Source: Diplonema papillatum (lineage: Eukaryota > Euglenozoa > Diplonemea > Diplonemida > Diplonemidae). From it: a stretch of 64,000 nucleotides of DNA. The translations under genes and the position numbers were made by a program. The notes under the pieces are model-generated. The model was not told where the DNA came from, did no database searches, and worked only from the letters and a program-made list of their open reading frames with translations. Positions 52,301-63,600 of this stretch are shown piece after piece (position 1 is the stretch's first letter; every line of letters begins with the position of its first letter). The stretch covers positions 38,825-102,824 of the forward strand of contig JAPJBO010000823.1 in assembly GCA_030068145.1 (NCBI GenBank), given 5' to 3'.

Positions 52301-55224
52301 AAACACGCGGCTCCGACATGCACGAGCGGATGAAAGGCCACGTAGCGTTGCTCACGAAGTCTTTGGAAGTTGCGGACCTCGCGGACATCACCAATTCTTT
52401 GAAGTACGTCGCCGTGAGGATCAAAAACGAAGCCGGCCTGACGAGGCCGGAGGTCTACAACTGGATCCAACGCAGCATCGATGCCATCGTGCAGCGGTGC
52501 CTGACCGGCAGAGCCAAGGCAGACGTGTACACGCAAATTCAAAGCGCGTTGGAAACCATGCTGCGTGACGATGCGTCGAAGAAGGACACCGTGGCAAAGC
52601 GAACATTCCAGGTCATCGCCAACACCATCGTGAACACGGTCGTGAAGTGCCCTTGCCTGTCGGACAAGGACTTCGCGAAGCCTGATTCGCCGAAAAAAGC
52701 GAGTGAGAAGGGGGGATTCGCGGAATTGAAGCAGCAATGCCTCGCTTGGCTCGTGAGCGCGACGCGTATGCAGTTCGTCATCACGAAGAACATCCTGGGC
52801 GAATCCGACTGGCAGCAGTTCCACTGGAAGCTTGAGGCCTCGCCCGCGACCAAGCAAAACTGGGTCACGGAGGATGAATTGGAGGTGACCGTGAAGAACG
52901 TGGTGGACAAGCACTGCTGGGACGGTGCGTTCGCATCCCTGCGGAGCTGGGCGTACGAGCAGAACATACCGAACGCCGGCAATCCGCAGGTCCTGCCCCC
53001 GGCTTTGCTCGTCGACCTCTTGCTCGAAAGCCACAAAGTCGTGAAAACCGAGTTCTTCGCTCAAAACAAAGGCTGCACGTTCCTGAACGATCACGAGCTC
53101 GCGCTGACCGCAAACGACCCTCAAAAGCCGGGGAAGTTGGTGCGACTGATCACTTTGCTGAAGTACCTCGGGGCGAGATGGGCGGAGGCCCCCGCTCTTG
53201 TCGATATTGTGAAGAGGTCGCTTGCTAACGTGCGGGCGAGCCCAGCCGACCATCGCCTGTTGAACTACACTATAGAAATCGTGAACACGTTGCATGCAGA
53301 GCTGGGAGCCGCACGAAAGGCAGGTACGCCTCTATGGCCAGCCCTGGGCGTCATGAGGGAGGCTCTGGAGACCGTCGTGAATGCGCGGCTGAAGTCGAAC
53401 CTGCATAACACTGACAACAGCTCGCTCGTTGAGCGTTGGTTGACGGTCCAGACGGAGGCAGGGAAAGTTCCCTTGGAAGAAGAACTCGGCAGTAGGCTGG
53501 CGGCCTTTGTGGTCCACGGGTTCAGATACTGCAAGCTGAGGGAGTACCCTCCTGCATCGATGGCCGCAACAAGGTGGAAGCTGAACACGACGTGTTCTGC
53601 AGCGCAGCGCCTTCTGCTCAGCACAGCTTCAGCAATCTTCCTTCCTTTCGTGCAAAAAGCACTGCTCGGCACCAGAGACGACCTGCTTCTTGCATACAGC
53701 AACGTGCCCATGAAAGATCTGCAAGGCCCGTTTTCACCCGGACCTACAGCGACAACACCCGACACGTGGTCTGTTCCTATATCCCCGGAGCAGATTCTGT
53801 CTTGCAACTCGAAGACTCTACGGAAGTGGACCGACCAACACTACCGGAATCTGTTGCAGCGCAGCCTCAACGCGATGCAGAGGCAGGTCGCCTTGTCGAG
53901 CTTCGTGCAGTCACCGGCTACCACCCACGAAGACTTGGTCACGCTGCTCGAAACGCTGACGAAGGACAACCAAAACGATGACACATGCCACCAGCTTTTC
54001 GAAGCGGCGGTGCTCGCAGTGCCCAGCACCGACTCCGCCTGGTACGTCCTGGCACACCTGCTGTCGCCTGCGGTCATCCAGCGATCCCAGGCGAGAACGA
54101 CAGCTTCGATTCTGTCAGCCATGTTAACTTGGGCGCACGTTGACAAGGTGGTCGGCGTCATCGGTGTGTTGCTGCGTGCCACGAGACGCAGCGCGTTTGG
54201 TTTGTTTGTACACAAGTCGATTGTCAGGATGCTGTTCGAAGCGAAGACGAAGGAGGCTGTCGACCTGTTAGTCGCCGAGTGGGAGAACAAGGAGATCCAC
54301 AAGGACGTCCGACTCGAAATGGCGAAGCTCGCCCTGGCAGAGGCGGTCGCTAAAGACCAGCTGCCCGCACTTGCAGAAGCCTCGTGGACCATGCTTGAGG
54401 ACATCGCGAATGGGGGGGTCCCCACCGACGTCACGGCCTTCTCGCTGGTCCTCTTCAGCGTGCACCCCTCCTACGACTTCGTGCACAGATCCCCCGCATA
54501 CAACCTCAGCATCCCGGCGAGCATTAGCAGCAACCTTCCGAAGCCTACAGACTCGGCCCACGCGCGCACCTTGGAATTCGCAGCGCTCGCGCCGCCCGCA
54601 TCGTCCGCATCGATCCCATGCAGCGACTCCGCGGCACCCAGGTTCCTGCAGCTGTTCACGACGCTTTCCGCAACCAGCACCGAACCATTGAAGATGTTGG
54701 CGTACCTGAAGTCCCTCTCATTCTCGCCTGCGCTCCGATTGCCCCACGACTCCATCGACACGTCTTTACTCGACGACATCACAAGCCGTCTTGCCGACAT
54801 GTCGTTCCAAACTCTCCCCGGAGGCCTCCAGCCGGTGGAGAGCTACTACTGGACGAAGCTCAGTCTCTTCTACGCGGATGTAGTCCTCCAGCATTTGACC
54901 GTCAGGGTGCACCGAAGCGCGGTGGCGGAGGTATCACGCATCAACGGTACCGCTTTCCACACGTTGGCCACCACAGACACGGCCGCCCAGCACTTGATAC
55001 AGTTCCTCAAAAGCCTCCATGCCAAGCTGCAGTCCACCCCGCTGCAGGACAAGGACACCTTCATGCAGACCTGCATTGTCATGAGGTGCATATACAGCAC
55101 AATTCTCCGGACACCACAGTGGAGACGGGAACTCTTAGACATACCATTCAACAGTGCCACTGGTGCGCTGAACCAGCTGTGGGCCCTCTTGCAACCCATC
55201 GCTAAGGTCGAGGTAGCTGACTAA
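49338..55224 (+). CDS. 1757-residue helical protein, two exons, function unknown
   Basis: Exon 1 (49338-50311) and exon 2 (50925-55224) join across a 613-base intron (AG/GTGTGC donor, CTCCTCCGCAG acceptor) in phase 2. Together they give 1758 codons ending in TAA. The exon 1 frame meets a stop at 50364 if unspliced, supporting the intron. The ATG at 49338 sits in GCAGCAATGG and is the first ATG of the frame. The protein looks alpha-helical throughout with no transmembrane segment. Phrases such as GPLQKWRLHGNVYIAYLQKL, QRLNWLYAVVKVDNPDVRKH and LGARWAEAPALVDIVKRSLA suggest a solenoid of helical repeats, as in large scaffold or transport proteins. I recognise no catalytic motif and no named family. 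Coding GC is high and there is no frame decay, so it is likely a functional host gene. Confidence 0.75.
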
Positions 55225-55562
55225 TTGCCCACAGCTTAGCTTTTTGTTTTGTGTTTCCAGGCGAGTATGCGAGCCCCAAATACTAACGTAACAATGATAC
55301 ACGACCAACCGTTACCTTCCTCAGCAACCTGGAGTCGAAGGCATGACAATGGGAACAAATGGCACATCTCACGCTCGAAAGACAAGCGGAGGTGACAATG
55401 GGACAGATCCTCAAGAACGTTCTGCTGTTCCACTACACCCACACATTCGACTCTATAGAGGCTGTACTATCAACAAAGCTCCTTTTTCCAACCATTTTCC
55501 AACCCGTTTCAACACTTTTTTCTCTCACGTGCAGTGCAGTCACCGGCCGGTCGAATTGACAA
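55225..55562. other. 3' flank of the large gene
   Basis: No gene supported. The frames here are short. Confidence 0.4.
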
Positions 55563-55667
<105 letters not shown>

Positions 55668-56023
55668 GAATTGGCAGCTAGCTTCTGGCCTCATCGCACT
55701 CGGTCTCGGCTTAGGTCTTCGGTCATTGTACTCAGGGTGGGCTTGGCTACCTACGCCATCCGGAGTATTCATCATCGGAAAGGGGAGGAAAGAGAAGTCA
55801 GACAGAACCTTGATAACTTGCAACTAGCGAATGGGATAGAGTGTGCCTGTTGACCATGTCAATGGGCCAACCAGGCGAGATCACAATGGGGGCAAGGGAG
55901 GGCGGGAAGAAGAAGAATTCAGTCTCAGAAGACCCACCTCAGCCCACCCGAAGTCTCCTGTTGTAGGCTCGGGTGGTGTGCTCATCCTGCCATGCGCTTT
56001 GCTCCAGTTCCTACCGTGTACTA

Positions 56024-56416
<393 letters not shown>

Positions 56417-57360
56417 AATAACCTCACTAGCCACGGGTACCCAGTGTGCCCAGAGTGCCCTCACTGTGGCGAGCAACGAACAGTTTTTACCCTACAAATA
56501 TACCCAAAAAAACCTTATATTAGGGCGGAAACAACCAGCCCCACGTGAAGTGCCGCAAGTGTCACGAAACCCAAGCACTACTCTGCGAGAAAATACATAA
56601 CAACACGGACAACAGACCGGTACGGGCTACTAGGCAACCCCTGCTCAACTTGTAGAACAGTGCTCGCCTGCCTTGATGGCACTTGCACCTTAAAGAACTC
56701 AATGCTCAACTTGTAGAACGTGGGGGGCCAAGACTACACTCCACGAAGGAATGTTCTTGGTGTCGGTCACAAACAGTCCCAGACATGGCTAGCCATAACC
56801 CTTTACACACCTTTTCCTTTATGATCGAGACACGAACGAGACACAATTCGGCTGTGCTGGGCTGCGCTATGCTGCACTGGGCTACACTGGGCTGGAATGG
56901 AGGGGCGGTCCTTGGGTGCAGCTACGCAACCACCGAGATAACACTTCTTGGTAAAAACTTAACCACCCCCACAGGCATCTGGAGGAATACAGAGGACCCA
57001 GCTTTCCAAAAAAACCCCTGGACCACGTGCGCCAAAAAAAAAGACGTCCACCTACCCTAAGAGAAATAAGCGTCACTCGAAGAGTTTAGACTCTAGAATT
57101 TCAAGCGAGCCTTCACTAAAAGGTGGCTTCAGCTGTACTGGCCATACGAAGTGCATCTGGTGCCACAGCTGCAATGTCCATGTGATTGACAAGCTGGGGT
57201 TCTACACTTGCATAATGTGGTGGCAAGTCATCCAAGCAATGTACATGTCATATCCTGACATGCGGTTTGCACTTCTTTCACCCAAGCCCATTCTTCATTC
57301 ACCAACGTCTTACCCACAGTGCATCGTGCTGTGCCTAACTTATTTCTCTTTTTCTCTATC
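56417..57360. other. No supportable gene
   Basis: Immediately after the array the plus strand reads VCPECPHCGEQRTVF and, 90 bases later in another frame, VKCRKCHETQALLC, a possible decayed zinc ribbon. Repeated GCTGCACTGGGCTACACTGG words occur near 56860-56895. Confidence 0.35.
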
Positions 57361-57840
57361 TCGAAAAGTCAGCGCTATAGCGATGACAACGAGAACACAT
57401 AACATGACAGGAGGGTGGGACCAGGCCCTGGGGACAGCGAAGGCGTGACAAAGCTCACCCCTGTCCCCCCAGGAAACCCGGTCCGAGTCTAGCCAGCCCC
57501 CCGACTTGAAATCTTTTAACTCGTCTCTCTCTTTCTCTTTTTTGTTTTGTGTTCTCTCTCTCCCTCTCTCTCACACAGAAGGCCATTGTGGTAGCAATGT
57601 CTACAAGAATGTATCCACATGGGTGGACCGGGACTCCTACAGTGTGACTACCACACCCTTTGATGTGTTCTTTCTCTCGGAATTGTCAGCGCGGTAGCGA
57701 TGACAGTGAGAACACATATAGGCGGGAGGGAGAGGCCCTGGGACTGCTAAGCCATGACAACCCCGCCCCTGTCCTGCCTTGTTTTATGTGTTCTCTCTCT
57801 CTCTCTCTGGCTCTCTTTCACAGCTACACCTAAATCTTTT
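57361..57840. repeat. Imperfect tandem duplication of a CT-rich segment
   Basis: AGCGATGACA, GAGAACACAT, GGGAGG-type and GGCCCTGGG blocks occur at about 57375-57445 and again at 57690-57760, each followed by TTTTGT and CTCTCTCTC tracts. Confidence 0.5.
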
Positions 57841-58840
57841 CGCATTCTGCAGCCATTATTTCAGCCTAAACGAGTGTCTGACCACTTCTTCCGCCGTTTT
57901 GGAGCATTTTATGGGCACCTGAGTGGTATGTTTTGAGTTTTTGATTTCTGGTGACGCCCCGCTTGGGTTTTCTGATGTTTTCCTTAAGGAATTGCCTTGT
58001 GGGAGGTGACTCTGTCTTGTTTTTGCATTCTGCAGCCATCATTTCAGCCTAAACGAGCATCCGACCACGTATTTTGCATTTCCCGAGCATTTTAGGACCA
58101 CCCAAGTGGTAGGTTTCTGGTTTTGAGCTGCTGGGGGCCCCCCTTTTTTCCGAAAAACAGGGGTCTTTCAGGGTCCTTTCAGGGTCCTTTCAGGGTCCTT
58201 TCAGGGTCCCGGCGGTTTGGCGACACATTTTGCAGGCGTTTTATGAACCCACACCGGTGTGGATCAAACTTTCCTGGGGTTTCCGATTGTTTTTGGGTTC
58301 CGTTTGCGGTTGTGTCCTAGTCGGGCTGCTTTTTGTGGCTGCAGTTTGGGTTTTTGATGATTTTCCTTAAGGAATTGCCTAGGAATTGGCTTGTGGGGGT
58401 GTTTTGGACTTGTTTTCGCGTTCTGCAGCCATTATTTCAGCCTAAACGAGCGTCTGACCACGTTTTTCGCTGTTTCGGAGCATTTTATGAGCACCTGAGT
58501 GGTAGGTTTTGAGTTTTGGATTTCTGGTGACGCCCCCCCTGGGTTTTCTGATGTTTTCCTTAAGGAATTGCCTTGTGGGAGGTTTCTGGTTTTGAGCTGC
58601 TGGGGGGCCCCCCTTTTTTCCGAAAAACAGGGGTCTTTCAGGGTCCTTTCAGGGTCCTTTCAGGGTCCTTTCAGGGTCCTTTCAGGGTCCTTTCAGGGTC
58701 CCGGCGGTTTGGCGACACATTTTGCAGGCGTTTTATGAACCCACACCGGTGTGGATCAAACTTTCCTGGGGTTTCCGATTGTTTTTGGGTTCCGTTTGCG
58801 GTTGTGTCCTAGTCGGGCTGCTTTTTGTGGCTGCTTGGTG
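57840..58840. repeat. Tandem repeats with nested 11-bp minisatellites
   Basis: TTCTGCAGCCATTATTTCAG followed by CCTAAACGAG occurs three times (about 57845, 58028, 58420). A larger block, from GAGCTGCTGGGG through GGATCAAACTTTCCTGGGG to GTCGGGCTGC, occurs twice (58120-58335 and 58595-58830). Inside it AGGGTCCTTTC repeats four times in the first copy and six times in the second. Confidence 0.75.
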
Positions 58841-59253
58841 AAGGAACTTCTCTTCGGGTGTAAGATCTTCCCCGCGGGAGGACGCGGAGGAAGAGGGTTC
58901 TTCTCGTATCCCACGAGAAAATTGAAAAGGAACTAGCCCAACACACCCCTAGCCCCATTTGTTTCCCGTACGATGCTCCCAGTTGACCAAAAAAAAAAAA
59001 AAAAAAAGGCTGGAGAGGGAGAACAAAAGGAAGTTGGAACAAAGGAAGCGAGCTAGAGAGGCGCACAGTGCAGGACGCAAGCCCCGCACTTTGTGTTCAC
59101 CCCTAGCTCGCACACGCGCGCTAACAACTCACACACCACCTACCCCCACCACCCACTACCCCGCACACACGCACGAAGAAAAAAGAACACACGCACACAC
59201 CCGCACGCACACACAAAGAACCACGCACACACACACAACGCGCGCCCCCCAGG

Positions 59254-60654
59254 ATGACCCGATCCGGCTGGAAAACAGTCGGATCGCCTGGCCGCAAGCC
59301 CCCGCATGTCAGCGAGGGGCGGAAGGCGGAAGCCGCGCAGCCGACGGCATCGAAGCCGACGTCGAAGGCGGTGACGACCGCACAGCAACGACAGGGGCCC
59401 GGAGAGGCCGCATCGAGAAGGGCAGCGACGGCTGCACCGCAGAAGGCCGGCGGGAGAGCGCCCCCGCCGCAGGAGGACCGCAGGGGGGACCGCCCCCTCT
59501 GCCGCGAGTTCAACTCGCCCGGCGGATGCAGCCGCCAGCCGTGCCGCTTCAGGCACGTGCCCACACCGGCCTGCATCGAGGCCCTGACGGCCTTGGGGTG
59601 CCGTCGGGCCGGGTGCCGGCACCGCCACGTCGCAGCGTGCGACATCGAAGGCTGCGACGACGCAGCGTGCGAGGCGGCGCACCCGCAGGACCCACGGCTG
59701 ATGGGTCGTCTGCCGCGAAGGTGGGAGCCAGTCGACGGTGTGTCTTCCACTTTCTCCCCCCCCCAAGCCACCGGGTCCTCCCCGGTCGCCGCCCGGTTCC
59801 AGGCCGCCCCTGTAGCCCCGTGGGCCTTCTCTCGCCAGCTCCCGGAGCCGCCCGCCGCACCCACGGAGCGGGCCTCCCCCCCGGCGGAGCCTGCTCCGGA
59901 GTGGAGGTGGGACAGCCCCTTCGACCCCGGGGAGGCGCTCCTGCTCAAGGAGGAGGAGCTGAGGGCCGCCATCCGGTGGGCAGCCCTCACGGAAGCCGCC
60001 GCCCTGTGGGCAGCCATGCGCGAGTCCGAGCCGCTCGCGCTTACGGAGCTGGGCTTCGCGGGCGAGGTCTGCCCGGGCTGCGGGGCGGTGGTCGCCACCC
60101 GGGGAGAGGTGGAGCACCACTCCGCCATGCACAGGGCAGAGGTGGCGGCCCGGGCCTGGGGGAACATGTACGGGACGTGCGTCCGGTACATGGAGGCTGG
60201 GCTGAGGGCGCACGCGGCAGGGGCTCTCGTACTCTCCCAGGAGTACGAGGCCCAGAAGGCGCAGATGACGCGCGAGGGGAGGGAGCGAGAGGGAATCACC
60301 CTCGAAGAGGCGAGGCAGTGGCCTCGCAGATCCCTGCAACTGCAGGTCGGGGAGAGGGAAGGGAGGAGGGACGTCGCCTTCTTGGAGGCGGCGGAGGCCA
60401 CAGAGGCCCTCGCCCAAATGAAAGAGGACAAGGAGCGCCGCCTCGCCCTCGCCCTCGCCGCCCTTGCCATCAAAAAAGATCCCCCCGGACCCCCGGGCTG
60501 CGACGTCCTCATGGGGTCGCAGCGGCCAGAGGCCGACCCCCCCCAACCCGGCGAGCACAAGGACCCGGGGAGCGACGCGCCAATGGGGGAGGCCCAGGGG
60601 CCGGGCCCTGGTGCCGAGAACCCCGCCAAGCGGCCGAAGACCTCAGGCGGCTGA
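59254..60654 (+). CDS. ORF1, triple CCCH zinc-finger nucleic-acid-binding protein
   Basis: 466 residues. After a basic, disordered N-terminus, three CCCH-type fingers follow in tandem: CREFNSPGGCSRQPCRFRH, CIEALTALGCRRAGCRHRH and CDIEGCDDAACEAAH (about residues 82-150). A proline-rich linker leads to a helical region with a C2H2-like finger (CPGCGAVVATRG, then HHSAMH), and a long charged helix near residues 320-410. The likely role is binding element RNA. ORF2 follows in the -1 frame with open overlap. ORF1 has no internal stop. It begins at the first ATG after the CA-rich leader. Confidence 0.75.
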   Translation: MTRSGWKTVGSPGRKPPHVSEGRKAEAAQPTASKPTSKAVTTAQQRQGPGEAASRRAATAAPQKAGGRAPPPQEDRRGDRPLCREFNSPGGCSRQPCRFRHVPTPACIEALTALGCRRAGCRHRHVAACDIEGCDDAACEAAHPQDPRLMGRLPRRWEPVDGVSSTFSPPQATGSSPVAARFQAAPVAPWAFSRQLPEPPAAPTERASPPAEPAPEWRWDSPFDPGEALLLKEEELRAAIRWAALTEAAALWAAMRESEPLALTELGFAGEVCPGCGAVVATRGEVEHHSAMHRAEVAARAWGNMYGTCVRYMEAGLRAHAAGALVLSQEYEAQKAQMTREGREREGITLEEARQWPRRSLQLQVGEREGRRDVAFLEAAEATEALAQMKEDKERRLALALAALAIKKDPPGPPGCDVLMGSQRPEADPPQPGEHKDPGSDAPMGEAQGPGPGAENPAKRPKTSGG

Positions 60655-63600
60655 GCGCGCTCGGCCGCTCGTCGGCGAGCGCGGCACCCCCAGAAAGGAC
60701 ACCCAACAGGAAGGGGAAGGGGGGACACACACACAGGTCCGCAACGAGATCGCTGGGGCGCGGTGGGGACGACCTCACCGTGGATGGATGCGTCGAACCG
60801 CACCCGGGGCCCGCCGCGCCCCCCCCACCGGCCCCAGCCGCCCCGCCGCCGGTCTGCCTCTGCGGGCGCCTGCCGGGAGTCCAGGGCAGGCACAGGAACA
60901 TGTGCCCCCTGTCGCGGGCGTACCGCCCGGACGCAGCCCCGGCGGCACCACCGGCCAACAACCACCGACGCCGGGCCCCGGCGGCAGGCCAGGCAGCCGA
61001 CCCAGCGGCGGGGCCGGCCCACGCAGCGTTCGAGGAGGAGATGCCGTTCTCGTTCGCGGAGATCAGCGCGCTGGCTGTGCCCAAGCTGGAGCGGATCCCG
61101 CTGGATGCGCAGCTGGTGGTGGCCGCGCAGCTGGCGAAGGCGCTACAGCTGGCGGCCACGGGGAGCGTAACCGGGTGGCTCCGGTTACACTCCTTCGCCA
61201 CCCTCGTCCTCTTCAAACCGCGCAGAGGGGGGAGGAAGAAGGTGGCGGCCGCCCTGAGGAGTCGCTGCCACCTTTGGGCGCACGGCAGGTTCGGCGAGCT
61301 CTGGACGGAGGCGCAGGAAGTGGCGGCAGGCAGGAGGCAGGCGGGCGTGCCCCCGGTCCGGTTCCTCGTGATGGACGAGGACGACAACCAGATCGGGCGG
61401 TTCGTCGGGCTGGCGACAGACGTGGAGGACGCCGACCAGCTGGATGCGAAGACCGTCCAGCAGGTCATTCGCAGGACGAAGGCCCGATGGTTCGGGAAGG
61501 CGGTGGCCGCGCTCTCGGCGGCGAAGGTGGCCCCAGTGAACGAGGAGACACTGGGGGTCATGCGAGAAAAACACCCACAGGCGCCAGAACCCCCCCTCCC
61601 CCCAATACCACCACAGGCGAACGCGGAGATCGACGTCTCTTGGGGGATCGTCATTAAGACGCTGAGGGCGCTCCCCCGAGGGACGGCACCAGGGCCGTCA
61701 GGGCTGTCGGCGCAGCACCTGCTGGACCTGGTGAGCCCGGGCTCGCCGATAAGGGCCCCCCTGGTGGCGGTGATCGCGCGGATCGCCACCGGGAGCCTCC
61801 CGGACGAGGCCCGGCCGCACGGGTTTGGGGCCAGGCTAGTGGCCCTCGAGAAGAAGGACGGGGGTCTCCGGCCCATCGCCTGTGGAGAGGTCCTGAGGAG
61901 GATGGCGGCCAAGATCTTGGCCAGGGACAAGTCCGTGGTGCAGGCGGTCAAGCCCATCCTGGAGAGGTGCGGCCAGACCGGGGTCGGGATGAAGTCCGGC
62001 GCCGACGCCATGGTCTGCGCGATGCGGTGCGTGGGAGAGGCGTACCGGCGCGACGGCCAAGGGCGGGGGATCCTGAAGGTGGACCTGCAGAACGCCTTTA
62101 ACAAGGTGAGCAGGGAGGCCATCTTGCAGGCAGTGGCCGAGAGCGCCCCAGGCCTCCTGCCATACGCGATAGCGGCGTACGGGCGCAGGTCACGGCTTTC
62201 CTTCGGGGAGGAAGTGGTCTGGTCCGAGTGCGGAGTGCAACAGGGGGACCCACTCGGGCCGTTGTTCTTCTGTCTCGTGTTGGAGAAGGTCCTGCGGAGA
62301 GTGGACTTGTCCCTGGCCGAGCGGCTGCCACCCTTGGGGGCCGATGATATTCCGCAGGGGGCCCTGGCCCCGGCCCAGCCCCAACAACAACAACAACAAC
62401 AACAACAACCACAGGAACAGGACATGGAGGTGGACGGGGCAGGGGCGGGCCGAGCCCCCCCGGTACAGGTACCAGCCCCCCCGGTACAGGCGCCAGCCCC
62501 CCCGATACAGGAACCAGCCCCCCCGGTACAGGAGCCGGCCCCCCCAGCACAACCGGACCCGTTGCGGGTGTCCCAGCTGGACGCGCGAGCGTTCTACCTG
62601 GATGATGGAGCCGCGGCGGGGCTATGGGAGCACCTGATCGTGTGGCTCGCCGCATTCGAGCTGGAGGGGGGCGCGGTGGGGATGGACCTCAATAGAGGGA
62701 AGAGCGAGGTGGTCTGTCTCGCGGGCGAACGGGTGCCGGACGAGTTCGCGGCCATGACCCGGTGTTCACTGGAGAGCTGGGAGATTCTGGGGGCACCCTG
62801 TGGGTCCGAGGCCGCGGTACGGGAGGCGGTGGCGAAGGTCCTGGACAGGGCCGAAAAGCGGGCAAGAGCCATTGCCAGCCTCCCGGACCCACACACGGCC
62901 CTGGCCCTGTTGAACTCGTGCGCGGGGTTCGTCTGCGTGGTCTCCCTCATGCGGGCCACGGGCCCGGTGGCGGACTACGGGAGGGTGGACGCCTTCATGC
63001 GGCGAGCCCTGGCGAGGACCCTCGGGGCCGAGCTGGGGGACACCGAGTGGGTGCAGGCCTCGCTGCCCCTGAGGCTGGGCGGCCTAGGGATGCACTCGTG
63101 CGCCGACTCGGCGGCCGTGGCAGGGGTGGCGGCGACCTTGGAGGGCATCAAGGGTCTGCCGCTGCTGACGAGAGCCCCCGGGGGGGGGCCACTTCAAATC
63201 ACACCCACACAGGACTCCGTATGCGCGGCGTCGCTCGCCTGCCCCAGACTTGCACTCTACCCGGAAGTCCTGACCGAGGTCAGAGACTCACTGCAAGCAG
63301 GGGCAGCGGGCGCGCCACGCAAGCAGAAGGAATGGAGTGGGAAGATCTCCGCGGCCAGGCAGGCGGGCCTGCTGAGGGATCCGCTCGTCGGGGTCAGGGG
63401 CCAGGCGAGGATCCGCAGCTGTGCCGCCAAGCACGCCTCCACGTGGCTCTACGGGGCGCACAACGCCCCGGACGACCTCTGGATGTCCCCAGCCGAGCTC
63501 ACAGTGGCAGTGCGCTTGCGGCTGGGGATGCAGCTGGCGCCGCAGGCACGCGAGTGCCGGCTCTGCGGGGCGGCCGAGGCCGACCGCTTCGGGGACCACT

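Noticed and set aside
57500-57840. Polypyrimidine-AG sites as splice acceptors of a gene
   Set aside because: No open, domain-bearing exon follows either site. The stretch is a tandem duplication.
59100-59240. CA-rich tract as a separate microsatellite locus
   Set aside because: It is imperfect and sits directly before ORF1, so it is better read as the retrotransposon leader.
59121-62425. Very long minus-strand frames opposite the non-LTR element
   Set aside because: They mirror the GC-rich plus-strand ORF1/ORF2, which carry clear zinc-finger, RT and nuclease motifs; the minus frames show none.
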